From: Lentisphaeria bacterium
Lineage (GTDB): Bacteria > Verrucomicrobiota > Lentisphaeria > Oligosphaerales > Oligosphaeraceae
Assembly: GCA_016288215.1 (NCBI GenBank)
Contig: JAEEYQ010000055.1
Coordinates: 27,513 to 91,512, forward strand
Length of the DNA stretch: 64,000 nucleotides
Direction of reading: 5' to 3'
The stretch's first letter is position 1. Every line of letters starts with the position of its first letter. The translations under genes and the position numbers were made by a program. Below, in pieces: positions 50,499 to 60,070 of this stretch. The notes under the pieces were generated by a model. The model had not been told where the DNA came from. It ran no database searches and saw only the letters and a list, made by a program, of their open reading frames with translations.

Positions 50499-52949
50499 TT
50501 ATGGGAAGGCGTGTGCAGTGGCGGTGTTGTTTCCGATTTTGTCCTGTTCTGGCGTTGATGGTTCGATTTGAAGCAGACGCAGAGTCTGTTCGGCGATGCG
50601 GGAGAAGGTTGGGCCGCAGACGGCGCCGCCGGAGGTCATGCCTTGGGCATCGTCCACGGTGATGAGCATGACGAAGGCGGGATTGTCCGCCGGCACGATG
50701 CCCACGAAGGAGGAGTAGTGCTCTCTTGTGGAATAATAGCCTTTGGGGACGGGAACGCGGCGTTTGGGATTGGCGGCCTTGGCGGCGGCGATGGCCGCCA
50801 ACGTCTCTTTGTCCAGCTTGGGGGAGATCCATTTTTGGGCGGTTCCGGTCTTGCCGGCGACTTCGTAGCCTTCCACGGACGCTTTGCGGCCTGTGCCGCC
50901 GGGGCCCGTGACCGCTTTGAGGGCAGTGACGATTTTTTTTGCGGTCTCGGGCTGGATGGGTTGCCCTTTGACGAAAGGTTTGGAGTAATAGGTCTTCTCT
51001 TGCGTCACAATGCGGTCCACCAGATAGGGTTGCATCATGTAGCCGTTGTTGGCGAGAGCACCGTAGGCCTGAAGCATTTGGAAGAGAGAGCAGGAGATGC
51101 CCTGGCCGATAGGAATGCGGGTTTCCGTGACCGGATCCCAACTCTCCAAAGCGCGGAGACGGCCCCTTGTCTCGTTGCTAAAATAGAGGGGATGGCCGCC
51201 GTTGAGCTCCGTGACGGCTTCCACCTCATCGGGAATGAAGCCCAGTTTGACCTGTTGGCCGAATCCGAAGGAGCGGAGAGAGGCGTAGAGGGCCTCCTTG
51301 CCCAAGTCCAGTCCGATTTTGGCCGAGCCGATGTTGCTGGATTTCTTCAGAATCTCGATGATGTTCATGTCCGCATATTTGGCGCCGTGGCTTTCCCGCA
51401 ACACCTTGCCGCCGTGGAGCCAATGGCCATTTTCGCAGAAATAGATGGTGTCCAGATCGCAGACGCCGTAGTCGATGGCGCTGGCGATGGAGATGCCCTT
51501 CATGATGGAGCCGGGGTCATAGGGCAGGGTGAAGGCATGGGGTTCGGCGCTGTCCTTGCCGCGGATGAATTCCGTCCCTTCGCAGAGGTTGGCGGGGGCG
51601 GCGGGGTCGAAGCTGGGGAACTGGTAGAGCGCCATGATTTCGCCAGTGGCGGGGTTCATCATGGCCGCATAGGCCCGTTGGGGGTTGACCTGCTTCATGA
51701 GCGCGTTCATTTCGGTCTCCATGATCCGCTGGATGGGCATCTGGATGGTCAGATAGATGTCGGCGCCGTTGGTTGGGGGGATGAACTGCAGATCGCTTTG
51801 GGGAAGCAGGACGCCAGAGGCGTTGTGGGAATAGGTGACCTTGCCCAACTGGGGCTGCATCATGGTGTCGAAGACCTTTTCGATGCCGCTGATGCCGCAG
51901 AGCCGCTCTGGAATCTTGCGTTTGGCGGCGGTGGCGGGGGGCAGGGGATTGGGGGTGACATGCCCCAAATGGCCGATGAGGTTGGCCAGCTGCCGTTCGG
52001 CGGGATAGACCCGCTGGCTGGAATGTGTGAAGCGGAGGCCCTTGATCTTGCGCTGCTCCATGAGGTGCTTGAATTCCATGGCGTTGTCCATGTCCACATT
52101 TCGCGCCACCACGATTTCCCGCGGGCGGTTGAGAGTTTGGGTGATGCAGTCTTCCAGCTCTTTGGCGGGAATGTCCGTCAGTTTGGATAACTCGTTGAGA
52201 ATGTCTTCTTTACGTCCATTGAACTTGGCTTGGGCAAGGGACAGTTTGTAGAAATACTGCCCAGTCGGCGCCTCGCCGAAGGTTTCCTTCTTGCCGGATT
52301 TGGCGTCGGTCTCCCGTCCAGCGGACTCGATGCTGACCCCTGGCAGGCTGCGGCCGGCGATTTCCAACGCGGTGCGGGGGGCCAGAGGCAGAATCATGCA
52401 GGCACAGTGGTCCTTGCTGAAGACACGGCGGAAGCGGTTCTCAATCAAGGGGCGTTTGACATTGAGAAGGCGAACGGACTGTTCCAATACGTACTCTCTG
52501 TCCTCTTCTTCCATCCGCTTGGGTTCGGCGAAGACGCTCATGGTGGTCAGGTTGTCCGCCAGACGGATGCCGTTCAAATCGAAGATTCGGCCCCGCAGCC
52601 CATCGGGGGACTGGCTGGTCAGGTGGACTTGGGTGGCTTTTGCGGCAAGTTCCTCATGACGAAGGATTTGGAGCCGATAGAGATGCCGCGCCAAAAAGCC
52701 GGCCACGCCGCAAAGGACGATGGCCATGATCCATGCCCTGCATACAGAGGGGACATGGAGGACGGAAAATTCGTTGGCGTCCAGTTTCTCTTCCCGTGGA
52801 CAGGAATAGGTCTGGACTGTGTGCAGAGCCTTCACCAGACGGCCGGAGCCCGTTTGGGACTTGCCGTTCCGCCTGAATTTCATGGAAATGCGGCCCACCG
52901 CCTGTTTCAGGCGGGCAAGCGGAATGGTGATGGCATGAAAGCGTGACAT
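50499..52949 (-). CDS. ftsI: Peptidoglycan transpeptidase FtsI (PBP3)
   Basis: An 816-residue class B penicillin-binding protein. A single membrane segment (WIMAIVLCGVAGFLARHLY) is near residue 75, preceded by an unusually long 70-residue cytoplasmic part. The pedestal domain starts RGRIFDLNGIRLADN. The catalytic serine is in DPGSIMKGIS (about residue 480), with SSN at about 538 and AGKTGTAQK near 698. It cross-links septal peptidoglycan. It is the last gene of the dcw block seen here. No ribosome binding site of the usual type precedes the ATG. Confidence 0.92.
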   Translation of the reverse strand: MSRFHAITIPLARLKQAVGRISMKFRRNGKSQTGSGRLVKALHTVQTYSCPREEKLDANEFSVLHVPSVCRAWIMAIVLCGVAGFLARHLYRLQILRHEELAAKATQVHLTSQSPDGLRGRIFDLNGIRLADNLTTMSVFAEPKRMEEEDREYVLEQSVRLLNVKRPLIENRFRRVFSKDHCACMILPLAPRTALEIAGRSLPGVSIESAGRETDAKSGKKETFGEAPTGQYFYKLSLAQAKFNGRKEDILNELSKLTDIPAKELEDCITQTLNRPREIVVARNVDMDNAMEFKHLMEQRKIKGLRFTHSSQRVYPAERQLANLIGHLGHVTPNPLPPATAAKRKIPERLCGISGIEKVFDTMMQPQLGKVTYSHNASGVLLPQSDLQFIPPTNGADIYLTIQMPIQRIMETEMNALMKQVNPQRAYAAMMNPATGEIMALYQFPSFDPAAPANLCEGTEFIRGKDSAEPHAFTLPYDPGSIMKGISIASAIDYGVCDLDTIYFCENGHWLHGGKVLRESHGAKYADMNIIEILKKSSNIGSAKIGLDLGKEALYASLRSFGFGQQVKLGFIPDEVEAVTELNGGHPLYFSNETRGRLRALESWDPVTETRIPIGQGISCSLFQMLQAYGALANNGYMMQPYLVDRIVTQEKTYYSKPFVKGQPIQPETAKKIVTALKAVTGPGGTGRKASVEGYEVAGKTGTAQKWISPKLDKETLAAIAAAKAANPKRRVPVPKGYYSTREHYSSFVGIVPADNPAFVMLITVDDAQGMTSGGAVCGPTFSRIAEQTLRLLQIEPSTPEQDKIGNNTATAHAFP

Positions 52950-52980
52950 GGTGGAGGAGTTTTTTGTAAATTATTGATTA

Positions 52981-53508
52981 TCAATTATTTGGAGTTGATG
53001 ACATGGCAGTGGCCTCTGGCCGACGCGTCTGGAAGCGGGCGGAACCCGGCTTGGTGTCCACCGGTCGGGTGGGAATATAGGGCAGGCAGCCGCCGGCCAG
53101 CTTGTAGTCATGGTTGGAGGGACGGACGGCAAGTTGCACGGTCTGACATTCGGGAAGCGCGTTGTTGACGGTATCTTTGTCCATGACAATGACTTGGCCC
53201 ACGCTGGGCTGCTGCAATTTCATTTGGGAGATGTGGCAGGAGTCGCTGATCCGGGCCAGGGCTTCAGTCTGCAGAGAGACAATTAAGTTGTTGATTTCAA
53301 TGTCTTTGTTGTTGATTTCCGCATTCAGCCGGACAATCTGGTTCTCCAACTCGTGCATCTGGCTGCGTTTGTCCACGTATTTGACGCAGATGAAGCCGAT
53401 GGAGCCGACCACAAACACCATGAAAAGGAAATTGGTGATGAAACGCACCGACGAGTCCACGGACTCGTGGCAGTTCTGGAAGTCTCTGGAGTTACAGGCT
53501 GTTGACAT
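52981..53508 (-). CDS. ftsL: FtsL-like divisome protein
   Basis: A 175-residue bitopic protein: short cytoplasmic tail, one membrane segment (FITNFLFMVFVVGSIGFICV), then a coiled coil of about 40 residues (SQMHELENQIVRLNAEI, NNKDIEINNLIVSLQTEAL) and a Pro/Thr-rich end. Sequence alone is weak, but its place between rsmH and ftsI is where ftsL lies in dcw clusters. The C-terminal 100 residues are longer than in typical FtsL. Confidence 0.7.
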   Translation of the reverse strand: MSTACNSRDFQNCHESVDSSVRFITNFLFMVFVVGSIGFICVKYVDKRSQMHELENQIVRLNAEINNKDIEINNLIVSLQTEALARISDSCHISQMKLQQPSVGQVIVMDKDTVNNALPECQTVQLAVRPSNHDYKLAGGCLPYIPTRPVDTKPGSARFQTRRPEATAMSSTPNN

Positions 53509-53532
53509 GGCGGCGGACCTTTTTTTTCAAGC

Positions 53533-54495
53533 TTATTTGAGGGCGGACGACGGCGTGTCCGCGGATTGTCGTTTGGCGGCGACGCGCAGCTTTGCGGAGG
53601 CGGCGCGGGGGTTGGCCTCCAGCTCCTCTGGAGTCGCCATGATGGGTTTGTGAGTCAAGATGTCCAACGTGGCCACTTTGCCGCAGACACAGACGGGAAG
53701 GCCAGGAGGGCAGGTGCAGGAACTGGCCTGCTCCCTAAAGTAAAACTTGACCAGACGATCTTCGAGAGAATGAAACGTGATGACGGCGAGGCGTCCGCCG
53801 GGGGCCAATAGGGCGACGGCGCTCTCCAGTCCCTGCTGCAGCTCCTCCAATTCATGGTTGACCTCAATGCGGAGGGCTTGGAAACAGCGGGTGGCGGGGG
53901 GCAGCCCGTGCTGATGGGCTCGTCCCACAATCTGCTCCAGAAGGGCGGCGAACTGCCCCGTGGTCTTCCATGGGGTTTTGTCGCGCATGGCGACGACGGC
54001 GTGTGCGATGGCGCGGGACTTGCGTTCCTCTCCATAGCGGAAAAAGATGTCGCCCAACTGGGCTTCACTGTAGGTGTTGAGAATGTCCGCTGCCGTGAGG
54101 GAGTCCTCTTGGTTCATGCGCATATCCAGCGGCGCGTCATATCGGAAGGAGAAGCCCCGCTCGGGCGTGTCGATTTGGGGGGAGGAGACGCCGATGTCCA
54201 GAAGAATGCCGTCGACCTGGTTCCAGCCGATGGCCTTTGCCGCCTCCGCCATGTGAGAGAAGGTGCCATGGTGGAAATGGACTCGCTCCCCAAAGGGGGC
54301 CAGGCGTTCGCGGGCGGCCGCCAGCGCATTTGCATCTCTGTCGATGGCAAGGACTTGGCAGTCGGGCTGGGCTTGGAGCAACGCCTCCGTGTGGCCGCCG
54401 CCGCCCAACGTCCCGTCGATGACGCGCGCAAGACGGATGGACGTCAGGGCGCTGACGGTCTGTTCAAGAAGGACTGGTCGATGCAAAAAGGGCAT
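53533..54495 (-). CDS. rsmH: 16S rRNA (cytosine(1402)-N4)-methyltransferase RsmH
   Basis: A 320-residue methyltransferase. HRPVLLEQTV starts the protein, DGTLGGGGHTEALL is the SAM-binding loop, and DGILLDIGVSSPQID and PERGFSFRYDAPLDMRM are the catalytic segments. FHSLEDRLVKFYF and the ending region KPIMATPEELEANPRAASAK are characteristic. It methylates N4 of C1402 in the ribosomal P site. It lies directly after mraZ in the dcw cluster. Confidence 0.96.
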   Translation of the reverse strand: MPFLHRPVLLEQTVSALTSIRLARVIDGTLGGGGHTEALLQAQPDCQVLAIDRDANALAAARERLAPFGERVHFHHGTFSHMAEAAKAIGWNQVDGILLDIGVSSPQIDTPERGFSFRYDAPLDMRMNQEDSLTAADILNTYSEAQLGDIFFRYGEERKSRAIAHAVVAMRDKTPWKTTGQFAALLEQIVGRAHQHGLPPATRCFQALRIEVNHELEELQQGLESAVALLAPGGRLAVITFHSLEDRLVKFYFREQASSCTCPPGLPVCVCGKVATLDILTHKPIMATPEELEANPRAASAKLRVAAKRQSADTPSSALK

Positions 54496-54501
54496 GGGAG
54501 G

Positions 54502-54987
54502 CTACAGAATGATGTCGTTGTTGGCCAGTTCGGTGTCTTTGATGAAATTCAGGCTGTCTTCCAGTTCAGGTGAAATCTTGTTCCAATTCTCTTCGGAGAT
54601 GATCTTGGCGTAGAGGATGGAACCTATGAACATGACCTTGTCGCCAAGTTCCGCGTGTTTGCACAGCGCGGGACTGAACTGGAAGCGGCCTTGCTTGTCC
54701 AGAGTGATTTGCGAAGAGTTGCCGCCGAATGCGGCCAGATAGCGGGCGGCCATCACATCGTTGGAGGAGGCACGTTTGCGAAGGGCGTCCACAATGATAT
54801 TGAATTGAGTGGAGGTGTGAAGGTGGATGGACTTGTCCGGGGCAGGCACCAGATAGAAGCGGGTCTCTTCCGTGTCGGAGGGGAGCCGCCAGGCCTTGGG
54901 GAAAACGGCACGATGCTGCCCGTCCACGGACACTTTGAAGGTATCCGTGAAGAAGCGATCTTGTGATTGTGTGCTGTTTTCTTCCAT
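54502..54987 (-). CDS. mraZ: Transcriptional regulator MraZ
   Basis: A 161-residue protein with two AbrB-like SpoVT domains: TFKVSVDGQHRAVFPKAWR at the start and SSQITLDKQGRFQFSP in the second half, followed by GDKVMFIGSILYAKI. MraZ forms rings and binds repeats in its own promoter. It heads the dcw block on the minus strand. I did not find the usual TGGGN repeats upstream; instead that region has TGCAA motifs. Confidence 0.88.
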   Translation of the reverse strand: MEENSTQSQDRFFTDTFKVSVDGQHRAVFPKAWRLPSDTEETRFYLVPAPDKSIHLHTSTQFNIIVDALRKRASSNDVMAARYLAAFGGNSSQITLDKQGRFQFSPALCKHAELGDKVMFIGSILYAKIISEENWNKISPELEDSLNFIKDTELANNDIIL

Positions 54988-55348
54988 TTCGTGTCAAAAT
55001 CCGGATTTTTGACGGAATTGGCTTCTAGAATCCCCTAAACGCCACTTTTTATGACTTTTTGCCCCTAACTCCCATTAAATTATGCCTTCTCTCACACTTT
55101 GCAAGCCAGTTTTGCTAAAAAAATCACATTTTTTGCAAAAAAAATGCAATGTCTCTCTGATTGATGAAGAATTGCCTTCCCCAATTCCCCTGTTTTCTGT
55201 CTCCAGTCTCCTGTTTCCGTCGTGGCTTTCGAGCTTTTGGGACTTTTTTGAGGGAAATGCTGTTTCCATGGCATAATTGTAGAAAAACGATGTATATTAT
55301 CCTCTTTATATACGTCATCAGTTCCAAAAAACATAGGAGGGTATTGAA
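54988..55348. other. Divergent promoter region of mraZ and the glutamate dehydrogenase gene
   Basis: Very AT-rich, with TGCAA at 55100, 55134 and 55145. GTATATTATCCTCTTTATATAC near 55292-55313 is a dyad similar to the dispersed AT-rich family. AGGAGG at 55334-55339 is the ribosome binding site of the plus-strand gene. Confidence 0.5.
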
Positions 55349-58279
55349 ATGACGAGTCAGACGGTTGAAAAGATGTTCCACTCCCAGGCCAGCGCCTTCG
55401 CCAAGACGGCGGAGCTTTTGCAGCGGACCATGCCAGCCTATTTCTTCAAAAGCGTCAGCGAGGCGGAGCTTTCCTCCATCATCCTCATGGCTATGGACAT
55501 CGAGAACAAAGAGGGGATTCAGAAAATTGAGAGGCCGGAGAGCATCCTGATGGTCTATCTCCTTGGGGCGGAATGCAATCCCGTGGTGACCAGCCGACAG
55601 TTCGCGGGCAAGCGCATCCTCAAGTCCGTCGTCCACCAGTCGTCTTCCATCAATGAGCGTGGGGATATTCTTGTGGTGGAACAGGTTGTGAAGGAAACGG
55701 CCACGGAGGAGGTGCCTCCCCGCTACACGTTGGCGGAGCTGACGGAAGAGTACACGCGGCGTTTCGGGGCGGTGCCCGACAATTTTGCGGAGGCGGTGTC
55801 CGCCCTTTGTTGGCGGGATGGCATCGGGGAGCTGGATTTGACGCGCATTGTGCAGCGGCTGCGCTTCGCCTGCGAGGTGACCCGACGGGACTACACACTG
55901 ACGGAGTTTGAGCGTCTGGACAATGGCGAGTACCGCATCACCATGGCCACAGCGGTGGTGGCGCGAAACGAGGGCTATTATGCACGGACTTTGGAACTCC
56001 TTGAAGCCAAAGGATTTAGGGTGACTCGTTCTTATCTGCGGAATTTCCTGCGTGGAGGCGCGGAAGAGGATTTCAATCATAAGGCGGTTCGCATTCACAC
56101 GTTGTATGTCATTCCCGTGCAGAAAGATAGCGATAGTCCGGAGTCCTTGGAGGGGCTACGGCGAGAATTGGCGGAACTGTCCTGGAGCGCACGGGATGAC
56201 CTGTTCGAGAAGGAGCTGCTGAAACGTCAGGGTTTCTGCTACGCCTCCGTCAATCTGATGCGGGCGGCGGCGGAATTCGTCCATTCCCAATTGGCGTTCA
56301 TTGACCGTAACGCCTTCACCCTGCCGGAGATACAGCGTTTCATGGCCACCTATCCCGCCATCCTCCGGACGCTAGTGGACGCCTTTGAGGCCCATTTCAA
56401 CCCGTCTGTCCGCGGCAGTGTGTCGGACTATGCGGCCGCCATCACCGCGGCGGAGGCGGAGACCGCCCTCATCAACAGCGGCATGGCGGAGAAGGACGCC
56501 AAAGTCCGCACCGTGCTTGGCGCGGTGGCCAATTTCTTCCGCTGCATCCGCAAGAGCAATTACTTCTCCATGCGGAAGACAGCTCTTGCCTTTGGGGTGG
56601 ACCCCGCGTTCATGGCGCATTATGAGGCGCTGTCTCCCAACTACGCCGCCGCCTTCCCGCCGGAACGGCCCTTTGGGGTCTTCTTCTTCTGGCACCGCAA
56701 CGCCAGTGGCTTCCAAATCCGCTTTGCGGAAATCGCCCGTGGCGGCTGGCGCACGGTGGCTCCACGTCCCGCCAAATCCCCTCTGGAGCGGGGAGACGCC
56801 TTCGAACAGGCCCGCTGCGAACTGTTCCGCGAGTGCTTCGTCCTCGCTAACACACAGCACAAGAAGAACAAAGACATCTACGAGGGTGGCTCGAAAATGG
56901 TCACGCTTCTTCGTCTGGCAGGTGACTTCGACTTCAAAACGGAGCTGTGGAGCGCCCAGCGGGCCATCTTTGAGGCCTTCCTCTCCCTCATCAACTATGG
57001 AGACGACGGCGCCCTCCGCGATGGCAACATCGTCGATGACACGGGACGGCGGGACATCATTGAAATCGGTCCGGACGAGAACATGTTCGACGAGATGATC
57101 ACCTGGATGGGCGACCGTGCGGAGGAGGCCGGCTACACTCTTGGCTCAGGCGTCATCTCCGGCAAGGTAGACACCGGCATCAATCATAAGCACTACGGCG
57201 TCACATCTTTCGGCGTTTATCAGTATTTTCTGCGCACGCTGCAGCATTTGGGCATCGACCCTCAGCGGGATCTCTGTCGCGTGAAGCTTTCAGGCGGCCC
57301 CTTTGGCGACGTGGCCGGCAACATGCTGAAGCTCCTCAACGCCAAGGGGAAAGATGGCGGCTATGTGCTGCCCCGCCTATCCATCGTGGCGGTGACGGAC
57401 GGGCCGGCGGCCGTCTATGACCCTGACGGCATCGACCGCGAGGAGCTGTCCCGCCTCATCCACAAGGCGAATCTGGATGGCTTTGACTCCGCACGGCTCA
57501 AGGGCGAGGGGGCCTACATGCTCTTCAACCGGAGTGACGAAGAGGGCAACTACCCCATGGATGTGGTTGTCAATGGGGCACTTGAGCATCGTCGCATCCC
57601 ACGGGACGAATTCATGCGCCTCTTCCAGGACAATATCTGCCATGAGGCTGATGTGTTCATCCCCTGCGGCGGCCGCCCACAGACCATCAACGCCTCCAAT
57701 GTGGCCGCCTACGCCCCGAACGGCGTCCCGTCGTCCCGCGCCATCGTGGAGGGGGCGAACTCCTTCCTGACCCCGGAGGCGCGGGTGATTCTCCAGAAGC
57801 AGGGGGTTGTCATTGTGAAGGACGCTTCCGCAAACAAGTGCGGCGTCATTACTTCCGCATATGAGATCCTCAGCGGCATTCTGCTGGACAAGGCGGAGTT
57901 CGTCGCGGTTCATGGGGAGTTGGTCGCCGAAATCATGGATCGGCTCGCCTTCTGTGCCCGCCGGGAGGCGGAATGGCTCTTCACAGAGTTCAACCGCCGC
58001 CAAAACGTCCTGATGACCGATTTGAGCGACGAGCTGGCCAATGCCATCAACCGCTACAAGCATGATTTCGGAGTCCTTTTGGCCGACCATCCGGAGTACG
58101 CCACGGATGCCGTGATCTTCCGCCATCTGCCGCCGCTCTTCAAATCGCGTTATCCCGAACGGCTGGCCCGCATCCCCTTGGCCTATCGCCGCGCCATCAC
58201 TGCCGTGGAGGCCGCGCTGGAATTGGTCTTCCGCAAACAGCTGACGTTGGAGGAGGAACTGAAGCAAGTCGTTGAATGA
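55349..58279 (+). CDS. Large NAD-specific glutamate dehydrogenase (about 110 kDa class)
   Basis: A 976-residue protein. The central part contains FGVFFFWHRNASGFQIRFAE and ARGGWRTVAPRPAKSP, and GGSKMV provides the substrate lysine region. GVISGKVDTGINHKHYGVTS follows, then the Rossmann-type LSGGPFGDVAGNMLKLL and ADVFIPCGGRPQTINASN and KDASANKCGVITSAYEIL. These match large bacterial NAD-GDHs (PF05088-type). It oxidises glutamate to 2-oxoglutarate. Typical bacterial large GDHs are about 1,600 residues, so this is the shorter class, about 1,000, seen in fungi and some bacteria. AGGAGG precedes the ATG. Confidence 0.9.
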   Translation: MTSQTVEKMFHSQASAFAKTAELLQRTMPAYFFKSVSEAELSSIILMAMDIENKEGIQKIERPESILMVYLLGAECNPVVTSRQFAGKRILKSVVHQSSSINERGDILVVEQVVKETATEEVPPRYTLAELTEEYTRRFGAVPDNFAEAVSALCWRDGIGELDLTRIVQRLRFACEVTRRDYTLTEFERLDNGEYRITMATAVVARNEGYYARTLELLEAKGFRVTRSYLRNFLRGGAEEDFNHKAVRIHTLYVIPVQKDSDSPESLEGLRRELAELSWSARDDLFEKELLKRQGFCYASVNLMRAAAEFVHSQLAFIDRNAFTLPEIQRFMATYPAILRTLVDAFEAHFNPSVRGSVSDYAAAITAAEAETALINSGMAEKDAKVRTVLGAVANFFRCIRKSNYFSMRKTALAFGVDPAFMAHYEALSPNYAAAFPPERPFGVFFFWHRNASGFQIRFAEIARGGWRTVAPRPAKSPLERGDAFEQARCELFRECFVLANTQHKKNKDIYEGGSKMVTLLRLAGDFDFKTELWSAQRAIFEAFLSLINYGDDGALRDGNIVDDTGRRDIIEIGPDENMFDEMITWMGDRAEEAGYTLGSGVISGKVDTGINHKHYGVTSFGVYQYFLRTLQHLGIDPQRDLCRVKLSGGPFGDVAGNMLKLLNAKGKDGGYVLPRLSIVAVTDGPAAVYDPDGIDREELSRLIHKANLDGFDSARLKGEGAYMLFNRSDEEGNYPMDVVVNGALEHRRIPRDEFMRLFQDNICHEADVFIPCGGRPQTINASNVAAYAPNGVPSSRAIVEGANSFLTPEARVILQKQGVVIVKDASANKCGVITSAYEILSGILLDKAEFVAVHGELVAEIMDRLAFCARREAEWLFTEFNRRQNVLMTDLSDELANAINRYKHDFGVLLADHPEYATDAVIFRHLPPLFKSRYPERLARIPLAYRRAITAVEAALELVFRKQLTLEEELKQVVE

Positions 58280-58352
58280 ATTAGGAATTAGGAATGAGGA
58301 ATTAGAAATTTGGGAGGGAATTTGGAATTAGGAATGAGAAATTAGGAATTGG
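58278..58352. repeat. GGAATTA-type heptamer array, imperfect
   Basis: Units GGAATTA, GGAATGA, GGAATTA, GAAATTT with interruptions, starting at the stop codon of the glutamate dehydrogenase gene. An AT-rich dyad follows at 58372. Confidence 0.75.
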
Positions 58353-58371
58353 AGGGGCGCGGTGCGGGGCT

Positions 58372-58395
58372 CTTATATAATATGGTATATATAGG
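58372..58395. repeat. AT-rich dyad
   Basis: CTTATATAATATGGTATATA then TAGG; reverse-complement orientation of the family, placed between a GGAATTA array and a CTCGYGT array. Confidence 0.6.
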
Positions 58396-58396
58396 T

Positions 58397-58556
58397 CCCC
58401 CGTCCCTCGTCTCGCGTCCCTCGTCTCCCGTCTCTCGTCTCGCGTCTCGCGTCCCTCGTCTCGTGTCTCGCGTCTCGTGTCTCGCGTCTCGTGTCTCGTG
58501 TCTCGTGTCTCGTGTCTCGCGTCCTGCCCCCCGTCCCTCGTCTCCCGTCTCCCGTT
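58397..58556. repeat. Heptamer tandem array CTCGYGT/CCCTCGT (about 22 units)
   Basis: About 160 bases of GC-rich 7-bp units (CCCTCGT, CTCGCGT, CTCGTGT, CTCCCGT). Only C, T and G occur on this strand through most of it. It is the third heptamer family of the window, with different sequence but the same period. Confidence 0.9.
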
Positions 58557-58751
58557 CACCCCGTCCACCGTCCATGATCTTTTTCGGACATTCCGTGGCT
58601 GGTGCAAATTTCCGTCATGGAAAAGGCGGCAGGGTGTGAATGTTGGAATATATTATAGGCGGCGTTTAGCGGAAGTTGACGCCCATATTGGGCCATGATT
58701 TCATAAGTTGTTCTGTTGCAATAGGTTATAAAAACAGATCAGGAGAAGGCA
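58557..58751. other. Leader of the DegT aminotransferase gene
   Basis: No gene. GCCCATATTGGGC near 58681-58693 is a small hairpin. GGAATATATTATAGG near 58645 is AT-rich. AGGAG at 58741-58745 is the ribosome binding site. Confidence 0.4.
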
Positions 58752-59909
58752 ATGTACGTTGTTGGACAAGAAGAAGTTGATGCGATTGCGAAGGTGTTGC
58801 TTAGCGGAAAAGTGTTCCGTTATGGCATTGGCGGGGAGTGCAAACGCTTTGAGGAGCGCTATGCGGAATACCTTGGCGTCAAGCATGTTCTGATGACAAG
58901 TAGTGGAACCGCCTCGCTGACGGCCGCCATGGTTGGCGTGGGCATCGGCCCGGGGGACGAAGTGCTGGTGCCCTCGCACACCTACATCGCCTCCGCCATC
59001 GCCGTGCTGGCCGCCGGAGCCATTCCCGTGGTCGTGGACATCGATGACTCGCTGATGATGTCCCCTGAAGCCGTTGAGGCCGCCATCGGCCCCCGTACCC
59101 GCGCGATTCTGCCTGTCCATCTGTGGGGCATGGTCTGTGACATGGATGCCCTGCAAGCCATCGCCAAGAAGCATGGCCTGCTGATTGTGGAGGACGCCTG
59201 CCAGTGCGTGGGGGGCGGCTACAAGGGCCACAAGGCAGGAAGCATGGGAAATGCGGGTGGCTTCAGCTTCAACTACTACAAGAACATGACCACGGGAGAA
59301 GGCGGCGCCGTGGTCACCAACGACGATGAAGCCTTCCAGCGGATGGGCTGCGTCATCGACTGCTGCAGTTTCTACTGGAACGGCCGCACGGATCAGTCCT
59401 CGCTCTTTGTCAGCAACGGCTCCCGCGCCTCGGAGCTGGAGGGGGCCATGCTGAACTGCCAGCTGGATCGTCTGGATGGCTTCATCACCGCCATGCGCAG
59501 TCAGAAGAAGCGCTTCATCGAGGCCTTGGGCGGTATCCTTAAACCCGTAAAGAGCAATAGCTTGGATGATGAATGCGGAGCCTATGCCGGCTTCTTCCTG
59601 CCCACGGCGGAGCAGGCGGACGCCTTTGCCGCCAGTTTCCCCTGCATGGTGGCTGGCAAGACGGGACGGCATGTCTACACGGAATGGGATCCGATTCTGG
59701 CGGGCCGCGGCGCCCACCATCCCGCCCTCAATCCCTACACCATGAAGGAAAACGCGGAATGCCGCAAGGAGCTTCGAAAGGACCAGTTCCCGAAGAGCCT
59801 GGACCTGCTGAACCGCGCCGTCCTCATCGGCATGCATCCATGCCGCAGCGAAGCGGAGACGGACAAGATGATTCAAGATGCCGTCGCCGCCGCAAAGGCT
59901 GTGCTATAA
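58752..59909 (+). CDS. DegT/DnrJ/EryC1/StrS-family PLP aminotransferase
   Basis: A 385-residue protein. It has TSSGTASLTAAMVGVGIGPG, EVLVPSHTYIASAIAVLAAG, PVHLWGMVCDM, VEDACQCVGGGYKG, and FSFNYYKNMTTGEGGAVV, whose lysine should carry pyridoxal phosphate. These enzymes transfer amino groups to keto-sugars, or act as dehydratases, in nucleotide-sugar and surface glycan synthesis. No sugar-nucleotide genes adjoin, so its pathway is unclear. It is followed by a strong terminator. Confidence 0.92.
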   Translation: MYVVGQEEVDAIAKVLLSGKVFRYGIGGECKRFEERYAEYLGVKHVLMTSSGTASLTAAMVGVGIGPGDEVLVPSHTYIASAIAVLAAGAIPVVVDIDDSLMMSPEAVEAAIGPRTRAILPVHLWGMVCDMDALQAIAKKHGLLIVEDACQCVGGGYKGHKAGSMGNAGGFSFNYYKNMTTGEGGAVVTNDDEAFQRMGCVIDCCSFYWNGRTDQSSLFVSNGSRASELEGAMLNCQLDRLDGFITAMRSQKKRFIEALGGILKPVKSNSLDDECGAYAGFFLPTAEQADAFAASFPCMVAGKTGRHVYTEWDPILAGRGAHHPALNPYTMKENAECRKELRKDQFPKSLDLLNRAVLIGMHPCRSEAETDKMIQDAVAAAKAVL

Positions 59910-59936
59910 GTTGTTATTTATAAGTAAGTTATAAAA

Positions 59937-59983
59937 ACGGTGCCCGATGGTGATATCACTGTCGGGCTCCGTTTGTGTTTTCT
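59937..59983 (+). terminator. Intrinsic terminator of the DegT aminotransferase gene
   Basis: ACGGTGCCCGA pairs with TCGGGCTCCGT (one mismatch) and the loop region GTGATATCAC is itself self-complementary. The stem is followed by TTTGTGTTTTCTT. It starts 28 bases after the stop. Confidence 0.85.
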
Positions 59984-59985
59984 TG

Positions 59986-60070
59986 CTACATCAGCGGCGT
60001 CATGTAGAAGTTGTGTTCCACCACGTTTTTGAAATTATAGAACCTTGTTGTTTCTCTGCGATTGGTGGTT
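59986..60070 (-). pseudogene. Possible C-terminal gene remnant
   Basis: On the minus strand the frame ending at a TAG near 59987 reads RFYNFKNVVEHNFYMTPLM, which looks like a protein C-terminus. Upstream it runs straight into the heptamer array, where coding character is lost. It may be the tail of a gene destroyed by array expansion or insertion. Confidence 0.25.
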
